From positions 1,674,001-1,738,000 of the forward strand of contig NZ_SMZK01000001.1 in assembly GCF_005938085.1 (NCBI RefSeq): a stretch of 64,000 nt of DNA, read 5' to 3'. Positions within the stretch are counted from its first letter, which is position 1; each line of letters begins with the position of its first letter. The notes beneath the pieces were generated by a model. The model was not told the origin of the DNA and did no database searches. It saw only the letters and a list, made by a program, of their open reading frames with translations. Made by a program: the position numbers and the translations under genes. Source of the stretch: Haloterrigena sp. H1. GTDB taxonomy: Archaea > Halobacteriota > Halobacteria > Halobacteriales > Natrialbaceae. Below are positions 36,311-45,948 of this stretch, in pieces.

Positions 36311-36408
36311 GTCGTCCCTCGAGTCACAGCACCACCCCGTCGCTCACTGACGCCATTCGTTCGTGTGTACCGAGGTCGCACATATAAAATCACCAGCAGC
36401 TGATTCGA

Positions 36409-36424
36409 CTGACAGCAGACCGTA
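36409..36424. repeat. Half copy C of the palindromic element family
   Basis: The 16 bases tgacagcagaccgtat are the exact reverse complement of the atacggtctgctgtca arm. No matching second arm is visible within ~90 nt on the other side, so this is a solo arm. It lies 49 nt downstream of the dnaJ stop on the minus strand. Confidence 0.6.
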
Positions 36425-36472
36425 TGAGAAGCGACGACGGGACAAAACGCGGGTACGAGTCCCAACGCCGAT

Positions 36473-37645
36473 CTAGAACGCCCGTTTGATCTTCTCGAAG
36501 AAGCCCTCCTTGACCTCAATCTCGTCGCCACCGGCCTCGGCGAATTCCTCGAGCGCCTCGCGCTGGTCCTCGTTCAGACTGTCGGGAGTGACGACCTGCA
36601 CCTGCACGTAGAGGTCACCCTGGCCGCGCCCGCGCAGTCGGGGCATGCCTTTCCCCTCGAGGCGGAAGGTCTCGCCGCTCTGGGTGGCCTCGGGGATTTC
36701 GAACTCGACAGCCCCGTCGAGCGTCGGCACGGAGACAGTATCGCCAAAGGTGGCCTGCGGGAACGAGATCGGCAGCCGGTAGCGCAGGTCGTCGCCTTCG
36801 CGTTCGAACTGTTCGTGCTCGCGGATGGAAACGTCGATCAGCAAGTCACCGTGGCGGCCTCCTTCGGGGCTCGGCGCGCCCTCGCCTTCCATCCGGAGCG
36901 TCTGCCCGTCCTGAATGCCCGGCGGCACCTCGACGGTCAACGTCGCCTCGCTGCGGACGTAGCCCTCGCCGCGACACTCATCGCAGGTCTCGGAGTAGAG
37001 CGTCCCCTCGCCTTCACACCGGGGGCAGGTCGTCGTCTGCTGGACCCGACCCAGCGGCGTCTGCTGAACTTGGGTCACTTGCCCGCGTCCTTGACACTCC
37101 TGACAGGTTTCGGCGTCGGCCTCCGGCGGATGGCCTGCCCCATCACAGACCGCACACTCCTCGGGCCGTTCGACCGTGAACTGCTTTTCGGCACCCTCGT
37201 ATGCCTCCTCTAAGTCGATCTCGAGTTCGGTCCGCAGGTCCCGACCCTTGCGGGGACGGCGGCGACCGCGGCCACCGCCACCGCCGAAGACCTGTTCGAA
37301 GAGGTCGCCGAGACCGCCACCACCCATCCCACCGCCGCCCATGCCGCCCATCCCGCCGAACGGGCCGCCGCCCATGCCGCCGGCACCGCCCGCGTCGCTG
37401 GCGTCGAAGCCGTGTTTCTCGGCCTGTTCGTAGCGGTCGTGGCCCATCTGATCGTAGGCCTGGCGCTTTTTCTCGTCGGTCAGGACTTGCTTTGCCTTCT
37501 GGATCTTCTTGAATTTCTCCTCAGCGTCAGGGTCGTCGCTGACGTCGGGATGGTACTCGGTGGCTTTCTCCCGATACGCCTGTTTGATCTCCTCTGGGGA
37601 CGCGTCGGGGCTCACGCCGAGAACGTCGTAGAAGTCCTCGCTCAT
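36473..37645 (-). CDS. dnaJ: Chaperone DnaJ (Hsp40)
   Basis: 390 residues. The J domain MSEDFYDVLGVSPDASPEEIKQAYREKATEYHPDVS has the HPD motif at about residues 34-36. A Gly/Phe-rich and unusually Gly/Met-rich linker ([18 protein letters not shown]) follows. Four CxxCxGxG zinc repeats (CAVCDGAG, CQECQGRG, CPRCEGEG, CDECRGEG) lie at about 146-215, then two beta-barrel substrate domains. It stimulates DnaK ATPase and delivers clients. In many haloarchaea it follows dnaK directly; here two unrelated genes and two palindromic elements intervene. The ATG at 37645 was chosen over one 12 nt upstream. Confidence 0.96.
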   Translation of the reverse strand: MSEDFYDVLGVSPDASPEEIKQAYREKATEYHPDVSDDPDAEEKFKKIQKAKQVLTDEKKRQAYDQMGHDRYEQAEKHGFDASDAGGAGGMGGGPFGGMGGMGGGGMGGGGLGDLFEQVFGGGGGRGRRRPRKGRDLRTELEIDLEEAYEGAEKQFTVERPEECAVCDGAGHPPEADAETCQECQGRGQVTQVQQTPLGRVQQTTTCPRCEGEGTLYSETCDECRGEGYVRSEATLTVEVPPGIQDGQTLRMEGEGAPSPEGGRHGDLLIDVSIREHEQFEREGDDLRYRLPISFPQATFGDTVSVPTLDGAVEFEIPEATQSGETFRLEGKGMPRLRGRGQGDLYVQVQVVTPDSLNEDQREALEEFAEAGGDEIEVKEGFFEKIKRAF

Positions 37646-37752
37646 TCGTTGTTCCACCGATAGTCGGTTGAGACACTTGAAACGAACGTTCCCCGGAGCA
37701 CTCGTTTCTCGTCTGGACTGGCGTCAGTATGTGTGATGGTGTCACATCTGTC

Positions 37753-37828
37753 ATCCGGTCTGCTGTCATTGGGTACTGGCACACCACATGACGGAAGTGG
37801 ATGCGCCTGCACTGACAGTCGTCCGTAT
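37753..37828. repeat. Palindromic element copy D (76 bp)
   Basis: Left arm atccggtctgctgtca and right arm tgacagtcgtccgtat are imperfect inverted complements. The inner part is less regular than in other copies but contains ccac/gtgg complements. The right arm's last base overlaps the stop codon (TGA on the minus strand, 37828-37830) of the HTH-10 regulator. Confidence 0.7.
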
Positions 37829-38514
37829 CAGTCCGGAAGTGGTGGCCACGTTGTGGCTACTGTTTCCTCGATGAGCTGTGTGTGAGCGCGACGAAGCCGC
37901 TCCGATACTGAGGATGCCGAGATGTCTAGCTCTGCCGCAATCGCTTCTAGAGATGTTCGCCGTGGAACCTCGAAATACCCCATTTCGTAGGCCGTTCTGA
38001 GCGCCTCGAGTTGCCGGTCGGAGAGGCCATTACCGGCCGGTTCGGGATCGCCATCGTGAACGAGACGGTGTAACCGAAACCCGGCAACGTCCTGCCAGAA
38101 GGACGAAAACTCAGTGAACGCGTCTTTGTTGGCAAACCACCCTGATTGTCGCCACCCGTCCGTGGTCACTTCGATCCGTTCGATAGTGGCTTCGGCGGTG
38201 GCAAGCGCTTTGAGTCCGTCAAGGTCGTCGATGTGGTCGCCGAGCTGTTCCGCTAAACTGAGCGCCGGGACTGCCTGATATCGTCGCGTGTCGCCGGCCT
38301 CCCCGATCAACAGCCACTCGTCAACGTCGTCGGCATCGGTCAAGGCGGCTTCAACCGCCGTCCGTGAACCGTTCGTCACGGTGGCGATAAAGAGCGGCTG
38401 GTCACCGTGGTTGAACTGCAGCCTGAGAACGATCGTCGCCTCGGATACTGCTCTCGCAACCCCAACGAGCGGGAGCGCATCGCAGCGAATAGCAAACTCT
38501 GCAACGAGTCCCAT
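37828..38514 (-). CDS. HTH-10 (bacterio-opsin-activator-like) transcriptional regulator
   Basis: 228 residues. An N-terminal sensor-like domain (MGLVAEFAIRCDALPLVGVARAV through GEAGDTRRYQAVPALSLAEQLG) precedes the HTH-10 DNA-binding domain near residues 165-222: GLSDRQLEALRTAYEMGYFEVPRRTSLEAIAAELDISASSVSERLRRA. This is the Bat-type output domain common in haloarchaea. The gene is divergent from the alpha/beta hydrolase (204 nt apart), so that gene is the natural target candidate. The open frame extends 225 nt upstream but without family sense. Confidence 0.88.
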   Translation of the reverse strand: MGLVAEFAIRCDALPLVGVARAVSEATIVLRLQFNHGDQPLFIATVTNGSRTAVEAALTDADDVDEWLLIGEAGDTRRYQAVPALSLAEQLGDHIDDLDGLKALATAEATIERIEVTTDGWRQSGWFANKDAFTEFSSFWQDVAGFRLHRLVHDGDPEPAGNGLSDRQLEALRTAYEMGYFEVPRRTSLEAIAAELDISASSVSERLRRAHTQLIEETVATTWPPLPD

Positions 38515-38717
38515 ATGCCTCCGTTCCGATCTGTCCTCATGGAGGTGTCGAAACCTGCGATGAGCCACGAACACGCCGTGTGAGAATCGGCGGTCACACT
38601 CGGTTGTCTCCAGTCTCGGCGAGAGGGGGTATTCACGATCGCACACCCACCACCGACTTAAAGGCCCCCACCACTGAGAGAGTCGCTTAGCCCGATCCGC
38701 CGCGAACGCAAAGTTGC

Positions 38718-39539
38718 ATGCAGACCACACGGTCGACAACTGGTCTCGAGGTAACGTACGAACGCCACGGCGAGGGCCACCCGCTCGTGTTCCTCCATGG
38801 GGGAATGGCGCCCCGTGAATACTGGAACCCAGTCATCCCACACCTGGACGGGTACGCCGCGATCGTCCCACAGCGACCAGGGTTCGGGACGTGTCTCGAC
38901 GATCGAACCGAGACGAGTGCCGGAGACGTGCTGAATCGCGAGGTCGAATACGTACGAGCGCTCGTTGACGCTGTCGACGGCGAACCCGTGCTGTTCGGCC
39001 ACTCTTACGGTGCACTTACTGCGATCGAAGCAGCGACGGACGCAGCAGTTGGGGCCGTCGTCGCGTACGAACCGGCGATCCTTCTCGAGGACTATCGAGG
39101 TGATGCCGACCTTGCAGATCGAATGCAGACACTCATCGAGGCAGGGAACCGGCGTGAGGCGGTAAAGCGCTATATCGAACAGGTCCTCCATCCCAACGGG
39201 ATCGACGATCTTGACGCGTGGTTGGCAGAGTGGCCAGTCTGGCCGGCGTGTGTCGATCTCGCTGAGGAGGTCGTCCGAATGAACCGCGCTGTTGAACAGT
39301 ATCAGCTCCCGACCAGTCTCGACGTTGCCGCTCCTGTGCTCGTGTTGACCGGGACCGACGGTCCCGAGTTTCTCCGAGAGAGCGCCCGCGCTACCCACGA
39401 CGCGCTCCCGAACAGCCGCCTCGTCGAGTTCGACGGGGTGAGCCACAGCGGTCCTGGCGAAGCACCGAGCGTGATTTCGACAGCAGTCGAGTCCTTCCTT
39501 CGTGCGAACGGGATACCGATCCCGGAAACAACCCAGTGA
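38718..39539 (+). CDS. Alpha/beta hydrolase
   Basis: 273 residues. The oxyanion-hole HGG (LVFLHGGMAPREYW) lies near residue 27, the nucleophile elbow GHSYGALTAIE near residue 95, the acid region VLVLTGTDGPEF near residue 212, and the base histidine in GVSHSGPGEAP near residue 243. The substrate is unknown. It forms a divergent pair with the HTH-10 regulator, and the pair sits between dnaK and dnaJ, flanked by palindromic elements B and D. Confidence 0.9.
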   Translation: MQTTRSTTGLEVTYERHGEGHPLVFLHGGMAPREYWNPVIPHLDGYAAIVPQRPGFGTCLDDRTETSAGDVLNREVEYVRALVDAVDGEPVLFGHSYGALTAIEAATDAAVGAVVAYEPAILLEDYRGDADLADRMQTLIEAGNRREAVKRYIEQVLHPNGIDDLDAWLAEWPVWPACVDLAEEVVRMNRAVEQYQLPTSLDVAAPVLVLTGTDGPEFLRESARATHDALPNSRLVEFDGVSHSGPGEAPSVISTAVESFLRANGIPIPETTQ

Positions 39540-39626
39540 GAGCGATCGAGTCGGAAGTACCCGTCAATGGCACCTGTCAAGTCAGAAATGGCGATTCACG
39601 GAGTCGGCGGCGAGCCGTTGGGTAGT

Positions 39627-39708
39627 ATACGGTCTGCTGTCATGAGTTCGCGGCGCGACTGCAAGCTGGTTCGCGGTCGCGCCGGAGCGAACTGACAGGA
39701 GTCCGTAT
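39627..39708. repeat. Palindromic element copy B (82 bp)
   Basis: Arms atacggtctgctgtca and tgacaggagtccgtat frame an inner stem in which gttcg pairs with cgaac and gcggcgcgac largely pairs with gtcgcgccgg. Inner sequence differs from copy A, yet length (82 bp) and foldability are kept. The right arm overlaps the first base of the dnaK stop codon on the minus strand. Confidence 0.85.
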
Positions 39709-41648
39709 TATTCGTCGGCTTCGTCTTCGTCGAAGTCGACGTCCTCGAAGTCGGCGTCGACGAACTCCTCGTCTTCGTCACCGGCAGCGCCCGCGCCGGC
39801 GTCGGGGCCGGGGTTCGGGCCGCCGCCCATGCCACCCATGCCTGCACCGCCAGCGCCTGCGCCTGCTGCGCCGCCGGCAGCGCCGCCAGCACCCGCGGCA
39901 CCGGCTTCTTGATAGATCTGCTTGCCGATCTCCTGAAGCTGCGTGCTCAGCTCTTCGGTCGCCGACTCGATGGCCTCGGCGTCGGCATCGTCGTCGTCGA
40001 TCGTCTCCTCTAAGTCCTCGATCGCGGCCTCGATGTCGGCACGGAGGTCGTCGTCGACCTGCTCGTCGTTTTCCTCGAGGAGCGTCTCGGCGCGCTGGAT
40101 CGTGGCCTCAGCGGTGTTGCGGGCCTCGATGCGCTGGCGCTTCTGCTGGTCCTCTTCGGCGTGTTTCTCGGCCTCCTCTTGCATCTGCTCGATCTGTTCG
40201 TCGGAGAGGCCGGCGCCGCCCTCGATGGTGATCTCCTCGGTCGTGCCGCTGCCTTTGTCTTCGGCGGAGACGTTGACGATGCCGTTCTCGTCGATCGAGA
40301 AGGAAACTTCGATCTGTGGGGTTCCCGCGGGGGCCGGCGGGATGCCGGTCAGGTGGAACTCGCCGAGCAGTTCGTTTTCGGCGGCCAGTTCGCGCTCACC
40401 CTGGAAGACACGGACCTGCACCGTGGTCTGGTTGTCCGCCGCGGTGGTGAAGATCTTCGACTCCTCGGTTGGGATCGTCGTGTTCTTCTCGATGAGCCGT
40501 TCGAAGAGGCCACCTTTGACCTCGATTCCCAGCGACAGCGGCGTGACGTCGAGCAGGACGATGTCGTCGACCTCGCCGCCGAGGACGCCACCCTGAATCG
40601 CCGCACCCAGTGCGACGGCCTCGTCGGGGTTGACGTTCTTCTGGGGCTCCTCGCCGATGAGTTCCTCGACCTTCTCGGAGACCTGGGGCATCCGGGTCGA
40701 GCCACCGACCAGCAGGACTTCGTCGATGTCGTCCTTGTCGTAGTCAGCGTCCGCTAAGGCCTGCTCGGTCGGCTCGACGGTGCGGTCGATAAGGTCCTGG
40801 GTCAGCGACTCGAACTTGGCCCGCGTCATCGACTCTTCCAAGTGGATCGGGCCGTCGTCGGTCGCCGTAATAAAGGGCAGGTTGATCTCGGTCTCTTTGC
40901 GCGAGGAGAGTTCGATCTTGGCTTCCTCGGCGGCGTCTTTGAGCCGCTGGAGGGCCTGGCGGTCCTCGCGGAGGTCGATGCCGTGTTCTTCCCCGAAGTT
41001 GTCGGCGAGCCAGTTGATGATGGCCTCGTCCCAGTCGTCGCCACCGAGGTCGTTGTCACCGTTGGTCGCGACGACCTCGTAGACGCCGCCGCCGAGATCG
41101 AGAATGGAGACGTCGAACGTGCCACCACCGAGGTCGTAAACGAGCACGGTCTGGTCGGAGTCGTCGTCGAGGCCGTAGGCCATCGACGCGGCCGTCGGCT
41201 CGTTGATGATGCGTTCGACCTCGAAGCCGGCGATCTCGCCGGCGTCTTTGGTCGCCTGACGCTGTCGGTCCGAGAAATATGCGGGGACCGTGATGACGGC
41301 TTTCTCGACCTCGTCACCCAGATAGTCTTCGGCGTCACGTTTGATCTTCTGGAGGATCTTCGCCGAAATCTCTTCGGGCGTGTACTCTTCGCCCTCGATC
41401 TCGACCGTATAGTCGTCCTCGCCGATGTGGCGCTTGATCGAGGCGATCGTCTTTTCGGGGTTCTGGATCGCCTGATTCTTCGCCGGTTTGCCGACGAGCC
41501 GTTCGTCGTCGTCGGTAAATGCGACGACCGAGGGCGTCGTCCGTTCACCCTCCGCGTTGACGATGATCTCCGGATCGCCACCTTCCATTACCGCGAACGC
41601 GCTGTTCGTCGTCCCAAGGTCGATTCCGAGAATCTTGTTGCTCGCCAT
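39708..41648 (-). CDS. dnaK: Chaperone DnaK (Hsp70)
   Basis: 646 residues, full length. The nucleotide-binding domain opens with [34 protein letters not shown] near residue 168 and [13 protein letters not shown] near 310 are the other phosphate motifs. The linker [13 protein letters not shown] leads to the substrate-binding domain, then a lid and a Gly/Ala-rich tail ending in DEDEADE. It folds client proteins in an ATP cycle with DnaJ and GrpE. grpE lies directly upstream on the same strand. Loss of the usual dnaK-dnaJ adjacency is the odd feature of this locus. Confidence 0.97.
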   Translation of the reverse strand: MASNKILGIDLGTTNSAFAVMEGGDPEIIVNAEGERTTPSVVAFTDDDERLVGKPAKNQAIQNPEKTIASIKRHIGEDDYTVEIEGEEYTPEEISAKILQKIKRDAEDYLGDEVEKAVITVPAYFSDRQRQATKDAGEIAGFEVERIINEPTAASMAYGLDDDSDQTVLVYDLGGGTFDVSILDLGGGVYEVVATNGDNDLGGDDWDEAIINWLADNFGEEHGIDLREDRQALQRLKDAAEEAKIELSSRKETEINLPFITATDDGPIHLEESMTRAKFESLTQDLIDRTVEPTEQALADADYDKDDIDEVLLVGGSTRMPQVSEKVEELIGEEPQKNVNPDEAVALGAAIQGGVLGGEVDDIVLLDVTPLSLGIEVKGGLFERLIEKNTTIPTEESKIFTTAADNQTTVQVRVFQGERELAAENELLGEFHLTGIPPAPAGTPQIEVSFSIDENGIVNVSAEDKGSGTTEEITIEGGAGLSDEQIEQMQEEAEKHAEEDQQKRQRIEARNTAEATIQRAETLLEENDEQVDDDLRADIEAAIEDLEETIDDDDADAEAIESATEELSTQLQEIGKQIYQEAGAAGAGGAAGGAAGAGAGGAGMGGMGGGPNPGPDAGAGAAGDEDEEFVDADFEDVDFDEDEADE

Positions 41649-41674
41649 TCTGGACGGCTATTGTGCGCACTTTG

Positions 41675-41683
41675 TTTTAAAGG
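41675..41683 (-). promoter_or_regulatory. Probable TATA box of dnaK
   Basis: On the minus strand cctttaaaa is centred about 31 nt upstream of the dnaK ATG, implying a leader of ~5 nt. This suggests dnaK has its own promoter in addition to any read-through from grpE. Confidence 0.5.
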
Positions 41684-41826
41684 TTACTAGGGACGAGCGG
41701 GCTGCGAATAAAACGTCGCTGTAGCCACTCACACGTCGGATTCCAGTAGTTTGGTTCCAGTAAAAACGGCCACCACGACCGAACAGGGACTCGAGCGATC
41801 GGCTCCGGAGATGGTGGGCAGGTAGA

Positions 41827-42786
41827 TTAGGAGTCGTCAGAGTCGGCGACGTCGTCGCCGGTCGGCGTGTCAGCGCCATCGTCACTATCGTCGTTGCTCT
41901 GGCCGTCTCCCTCGAGCTCGCCGTTCGAGACGGTCACTTGGGCGTTCTGGATGACCTTCTCGCCCATCTCGTAGCCAGGGTTGTAGACATCAGCGATGGT
42001 TCCTTCGGGATGGGCGCTGTCGGTCTTCATCATGACCTCGTGGCGCTGTGGGTCGGTCTCGGTGCCGGGATCGGGATCGATCTCGGAAACGTTCTCGTCT
42101 TCGAGGATGCGGTCGAACTCCCGCAGCGTCATCTCGACGCCCTGCTGGAGGCTCTCGGCGTCGCCGCTGTCCTCCTCGAGTGCGCGTTTGAGGTTGTCGC
42201 GGACGCCGATGAGTCGCTCGACGAGGTCCTCGGTGGCGCGGTCTTTGATCTGCTGTTGGCGCTTTTTGGCCCGTTTCTTGTAGTTCTGGAAGTCCGCCTG
42301 CTTGCGCTTAAGCCGACTTTTCAGATCGTCGATCTCGGCTTCGTACTCCTCGATCGTCGCTTCGGCCTCCTCGAGTTCGTCCTGGAGGTCGCCGATCGTC
42401 TCGGCCTGGGACTCGATGCGTTCCGTGAGGTCCTCGAGTTCCTCGCGCTGGTGGGTCACGGTCCCGTTTAGTTCGCGGGCCTCTTCAATGATCGAGTTGA
42501 CCTTGTGGGCGAGTTCGTCGTCGAACTCGGTGATGCGATCGAGTACACGCTGGATGTCCTCGCTCGTTTCTGGAGCGCCACCGGTTTCGTTGTCGGAGGT
42601 TTCGGCTCCCGCGTTCGAGTCAGTATCAACAGCCGCGTCCGATTCCGAGTCGACCGATTCGGCTGCCGATTCCGAATCCCCGGTCGTCGCCGTCTCGGGA
42701 TCGACGTCGGCCGCCTCGCCGTCGTCGGATTGCTCCTCGGACGGGACACCTTGGGCTGACGCGTTCGTGCCCTCGTCTTCGCTCAT
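41827..42786 (-). CDS. grpE: Nucleotide exchange factor GrpE
   Basis: 319 residues, much longer than bacterial GrpE because of a ~100-residue acidic Ser/Asp/Glu N-terminal extension. A long coiled coil (INSIIEARELN-like NSIIEARELNGTVTHQREELEDLTERIESQAETIGDLQDELEEAEATIEEYEAEIDDLKSRLKRKQADFQNYKKRAKKRQ) leads into the head domain (LVERLIGVRDNLKRALE; GVEMTLREFDRILEDENV; RHEVMMKTDSAHPEGTIADVYNPGYEMGEKVIQNAQVTVSNG). It releases ADP from DnaK. The gene heads the chaperone cluster with a leaderless-type promoter. Confidence 0.95.
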   Translation of the reverse strand: MSEDEGTNASAQGVPSEEQSDDGEAADVDPETATTGDSESAAESVDSESDAAVDTDSNAGAETSDNETGGAPETSEDIQRVLDRITEFDDELAHKVNSIIEEARELNGTVTHQREELEDLTERIESQAETIGDLQDELEEAEATIEEYEAEIDDLKSRLKRKQADFQNYKKRAKKRQQQIKDRATEDLVERLIGVRDNLKRALEEDSGDAESLQQGVEMTLREFDRILEDENVSEIDPDPGTETDPQRHEVMMKTDSAHPEGTIADVYNPGYEMGEKVIQNAQVTVSNGELEGDGQSNDDSDDGADTPTGDDVADSDDS

Positions 42787-42805
42787 ATGGCAGTCAACGA
42801 ACAGC

Positions 42806-42818
42806 GGTAATAAAAGGG
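42806..42818 (-). promoter_or_regulatory. TATA box of grpE
   Basis: On the minus strand cccttttattacc is centred about 25 nt before the grpE ATG at 42786, the ideal position for leaderless initiation. Confidence 0.6.
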
Positions 42819-42897
42819 TTGAGGTACCCGATTACCGTGTTCCGTCCAGGCCCAGTACTCCGTCACGCGTCGACGTGCGGGTCGAACCAGATAACCA

Positions 42898-43095
42898 CTA
42901 GACGTCGTGTTTCTCCCGGCACTCGTCACAGATCAACGCGCTGAACCACTTCCGCCTCCCACAGCCATGACAAAGTTGGTACCACTCGAATTCCAGATCG
43001 ATCGTGTGCGGTGGCTGTGTCGTCGACCTACCAGCCGATGGTAATCCATCTAAGTCGATCCCGGACCGCGCGTTTTTCGCTTCCCCCCGCGTCAT
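42898..43095 (-). CDS. Small zinc-ribbon protein (about 65 aa, start uncertain)
   Basis: The credible part is the C-terminal ~35 residues, LEFEWYQLCHGCGRRKWFSALICDECREKHDV, with two CxxC pairs that would hold one zinc. The N-terminal half (MTRGEAKNARSGIDLDG...) is less convincing, and an ATG at 43110 or a later unusual start is possible. It is divergent from the XPB helicase gene. Function unknown. Confidence 0.55.
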   Translation of the reverse strand: MTRGEAKNARSGIDLDGLPSAGRSTTQPPHTIDLEFEWYQLCHGCGRRKWFSALICDECREKHDV

Positions 43096-43352
43096 AGACC
43101 ATGCCAACAACTATCTGACTGGTAAGTACGAACTGTCTACTCACGGTAAATACAATATTATGGACCTATATTCGAACGCTATATAAATTAATATTCTATC
43201 GACTGGTGGTCGGTACAATGTCACTTGCAAACGAGCTCTGACCGACAGCGTCGGTTTCCAGCTCTCGATGCGACGAAAGCATCCCGTTTGTCACCCAAAC
43301 GGCAGTCACGCTGACACCGAACATCCGACCGTATATGTGTGTCCTGCCCCGA

Positions 43353-44852
43353 ATGTGTCCCGTGACGCGGGCTTCAGCGGACGACGCCACAGCGATCGAG
43401 CTCCGCTATGAGGACGGAACGGTCCGAATCGATGGACTCGAGCAGTCGTCGCTCTCGCCAGCATCGCTCCGAACGGCCGTTCCCGATCTCGAGATGGATC
43501 CACGCACTGACGGCTGGCGGATCCCCGCCAGCCAGTATGCCGCCCTGCGGGCTGTGCTGGACGGAACGGCCATCGCGATCGACGATCGCGTCCTCGAGCT
43601 CGAGTCGGTGGCACCGCTCGCGTCGGCGTACGAACTCCGCGACTATCAGCAGACGGCGCTCGAGACGTGGCTCGAGACCGACCGTTGGGCCAGCGGGCCG
43701 CCCCTCGAATCCATCGGGCGAGCCCCCGCCGGCGTCCTCGAACTGCCGACCGGCAGCGGCAAGACCGTCATCGCGTTGAAGGCGATCGAACGGCTCGCGG
43801 TCCCGACCTTGATCGTCGTTCCCACGATCGACCTCCTCGAGCAGTGGCAGCGCGAACTCGAGCGCGAATTTGGAGGAGAGATCGGTCGGTTCGGCGGCGG
43901 CGAACAGCGTCTCGAGCCGATCACCGTTTCGACGTACGACTCGGCGTATCTCAAGGCCGGTTCCGTGGGCGATCGCTTCGGCTGCGTGGTCTTCGACGAG
44001 GTCCATCACCTCGGCGGCGAAGGCTACCGCGAGATCGCACGCCTGCTGGCCGCACCGGCACGGCTGGGGCTGACCGCAACGTTCGAGCGACCCGATGGCG
44101 CACACGAGGTGATCGAGGACCTCGTCGGCCCGCTGGTCCACCGCGTCGACGTGGATTCGCTTGCCGGCGACCACCTCGCCGACTACGACATCAAGCGACT
44201 CGAGGTGGCACTGACTCCTGACGAGCGCGAGGAATACGAGCGCAAGCAGGACGTGTTCACGAGCTACCTCGCGAAGTCGGGCATCGACATGCGCAGCGGG
44301 TCGGACTATCAAGAACTCGTCAAACGATCCGGGAACGATCCCGAAGCCCGCGAAGCGCTGCTCGCGCGCCAGCGTGCGCGTGAGATCATGCTTGGAAGCG
44401 ACGCCAAACTCGAGGCGCTCGCCGACGTTCTCGACGACCACCGCGACGAGCGGATCATCGTCTTCACGGCCCACAACGACCTCGCGTACGACGTCAGCGA
44501 GCGGTTCCTGATCCCGACGGTCACCCACCAGACCGGGGCGGCAGAACGCCGAGAGATCTTGGAGCGCTTCCGCGAGGGGACATATACCCGGATCGCGACC
44601 TCGAACGTGTTAGACGAGGGCGTCGACGTGCCCGACGCGAACGTCGCGGTCGTCCTCTCGGGCAGCGGTAGCGAACGGGAATTCACCCAGCGACTCGGGC
44701 GGATCCTGCGACCGACGGGTGTCGAGGGAGCCACCGAAAATAATTCGGATGACAGCCAGCCGACTAGCCCGTCTCGAGTCGGGCGGGCAATCCTTTACGA
44801 GATCGTCAGCGTCGAGACAGGAGAAGAGACCATCGCCGATCGACGCCGGTAG
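43353..44852 (+). CDS. XPB/Rad25-type DNA helicase
   Basis: 499 residues. An N-terminal damage-recognition-like domain (ELRYEDGTVRIDGLEQSSLSPASLRTAVPDLEMDPRTDGWRIPASQY) precedes helicase domain 1, with LRDYQQTALETWL, Walker A LPTGSGKTVIALKAIE near residue 130, DEVHHLGGEGYREIARLL near 214 and GLTATFERPDG. Domain 2 carries VFTAHNDLAYDVSERFLI, SNVLDEGVDVPDANVAVVLSGSGS and QRLGRILRP. XPB is a 3'-5' translocase that in archaea works with the nuclease Bax1, encoded 1.1 kb downstream on the same strand. Together they are proposed to act in nucleotide excision repair. An upstream ATG at 43335 is an alternative start. Confidence 0.94.
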   Translation: MCPVTRASADDATAIELRYEDGTVRIDGLEQSSLSPASLRTAVPDLEMDPRTDGWRIPASQYAALRAVLDGTAIAIDDRVLELESVAPLASAYELRDYQQTALETWLETDRWASGPPLESIGRAPAGVLELPTGSGKTVIALKAIERLAVPTLIVVPTIDLLEQWQRELEREFGGEIGRFGGGEQRLEPITVSTYDSAYLKAGSVGDRFGCVVFDEVHHLGGEGYREIARLLAAPARLGLTATFERPDGAHEVIEDLVGPLVHRVDVDSLAGDHLADYDIKRLEVALTPDEREEYERKQDVFTSYLAKSGIDMRSGSDYQELVKRSGNDPEAREALLARQRAREIMLGSDAKLEALADVLDDHRDERIIVFTAHNDLAYDVSERFLIPTVTHQTGAAERREILERFREGTYTRIATSNVLDEGVDVPDANVAVVLSGSGSEREFTQRLGRILRPTGVEGATENNSDDSQPTSPSRVGRAILYEIVSVETGEETIADRRR

Positions 44853-44953
44853 CGCTCCGGTCCGGTGAGGGAGAAATGGCGACCGTCACGCGACCCAGTA
44901 TTCTGGTACTATCGGTCAATAATTAAGCAACTGGTTCGAAGGCCGACAGTAAC

Positions 44954-45873
44954 ATGGAACTGAATGTCATTTCGGGGCTCACGGTTTTGCTTCTCATGCT
45001 CGTTCTCGGTGGACTCTTCGCCGTGATCGCAACGCGGAGTGGCGTCACGACAAATTTCGAAATCTCGCTGGAACAACAGGGACTGGGGTGGGCATCCGTC
45101 GTGGGCATCTGTCTCGTCGGTCTCAGCGGGCTTACCGCCGGGGCCGTGGTCGGTGCCCGCTGCTCGGTGACGATGCGACGGTGGCATCGATCGCTGGAGG
45201 CACACTCTTTCTCGCGGGAATCGCCATCGCCGGGCGGGCGATCGGCCGGTATCCGCAGTATCGTCGGCTCACATCCGCCGATTCGACCACTGTTCGGGGC
45301 TGTGATGTCGGTGACACGGTCGCGCTCACCGGCACCATCGATTCCGACGGCGAACTCGTCGCTCCGTGTACGGAGACGTCATGTGTCGCCTACGACGCCC
45401 GGATCGAAACACAGGCCCGAAACCTGCAACGCTCGATCACGTTTTGGATCGTGGACGATCGCCGAACGGAGAGTCACCCGTTCGTCCTCGACGACGAGAC
45501 CGGAACGGTCACTGTCGAGTCGAGCGACGCACGCGTTCGGATGCCCCTTTCCCCGGTCTCGAGTGCGGAGACCACGACGCTGCTGCTCCGTCGCGTCCTC
45601 GAGGGGGCAAGCGTTGATCCCGACGGACCGAGCAGTCGGTACACCGAAGGAACGCTGAAGGCAGGTGATCCGGTCAGCGTCGTCGGCCGAGTCGCCGACG
45701 GGCGATCGCTCGAGGAAACCCGCTCGCAACGCGTGGTCGAGGCCGAGTCGGTGTCGGTCGGCCTGACTGGCGAGCGAGTGCTTCGGTCGACGGTGCGCAG
45801 AGATGGACCGCTCGGGCTCGGACTGGTCCTCGGTGGCGTTGCCCTCATGCTCGCCGCGGCCGGCTTCCTCTAA
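44954..45873 (+). pseudogene. GIDE-like membrane protein, apparently split by a frameshift near 45150
   Basis: From the ATG at 44954, MELNVISGLTVLLLMLVLGGLFAVIATRSG and ASVVGICLVGLSGLTAGAVVGA give two membrane helices, then the frame turns into non-coding Arg/Ser sequence. In another frame from about 45150 the text reads LLGDDATVASIAGGTLFLAGIAIAGRAIGRY and continues as a soluble domain (VGDTVALTGTIDSDGELVAPCTETSCVAYDARIETQ) and a final helix (LGLGLVLGGVALMLAAAGFL) to 45873. The soluble domain resembles the GIDE fold. The simplest reading is one gene with a one-base loss. The alternative is two genes, the second starting at a GTG near 45181. It sits between XPB and Bax1. Confidence 0.55.
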
Positions 45874-45948
45874 CGATGCTGGCGACAGCTCGTCTCGAGT
45901 CACCACCGTCCGGGTGACTTTTGCCGTCGCCGTCCCGACTCGAGACTG

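Noticed and set aside
43111-43334. AT-rich interval considered for an RNA gene or an insertion
   Set aside because: No cloverleaf, terminal repeats or conserved stem found; probably promoter sequence for the divergent genes.
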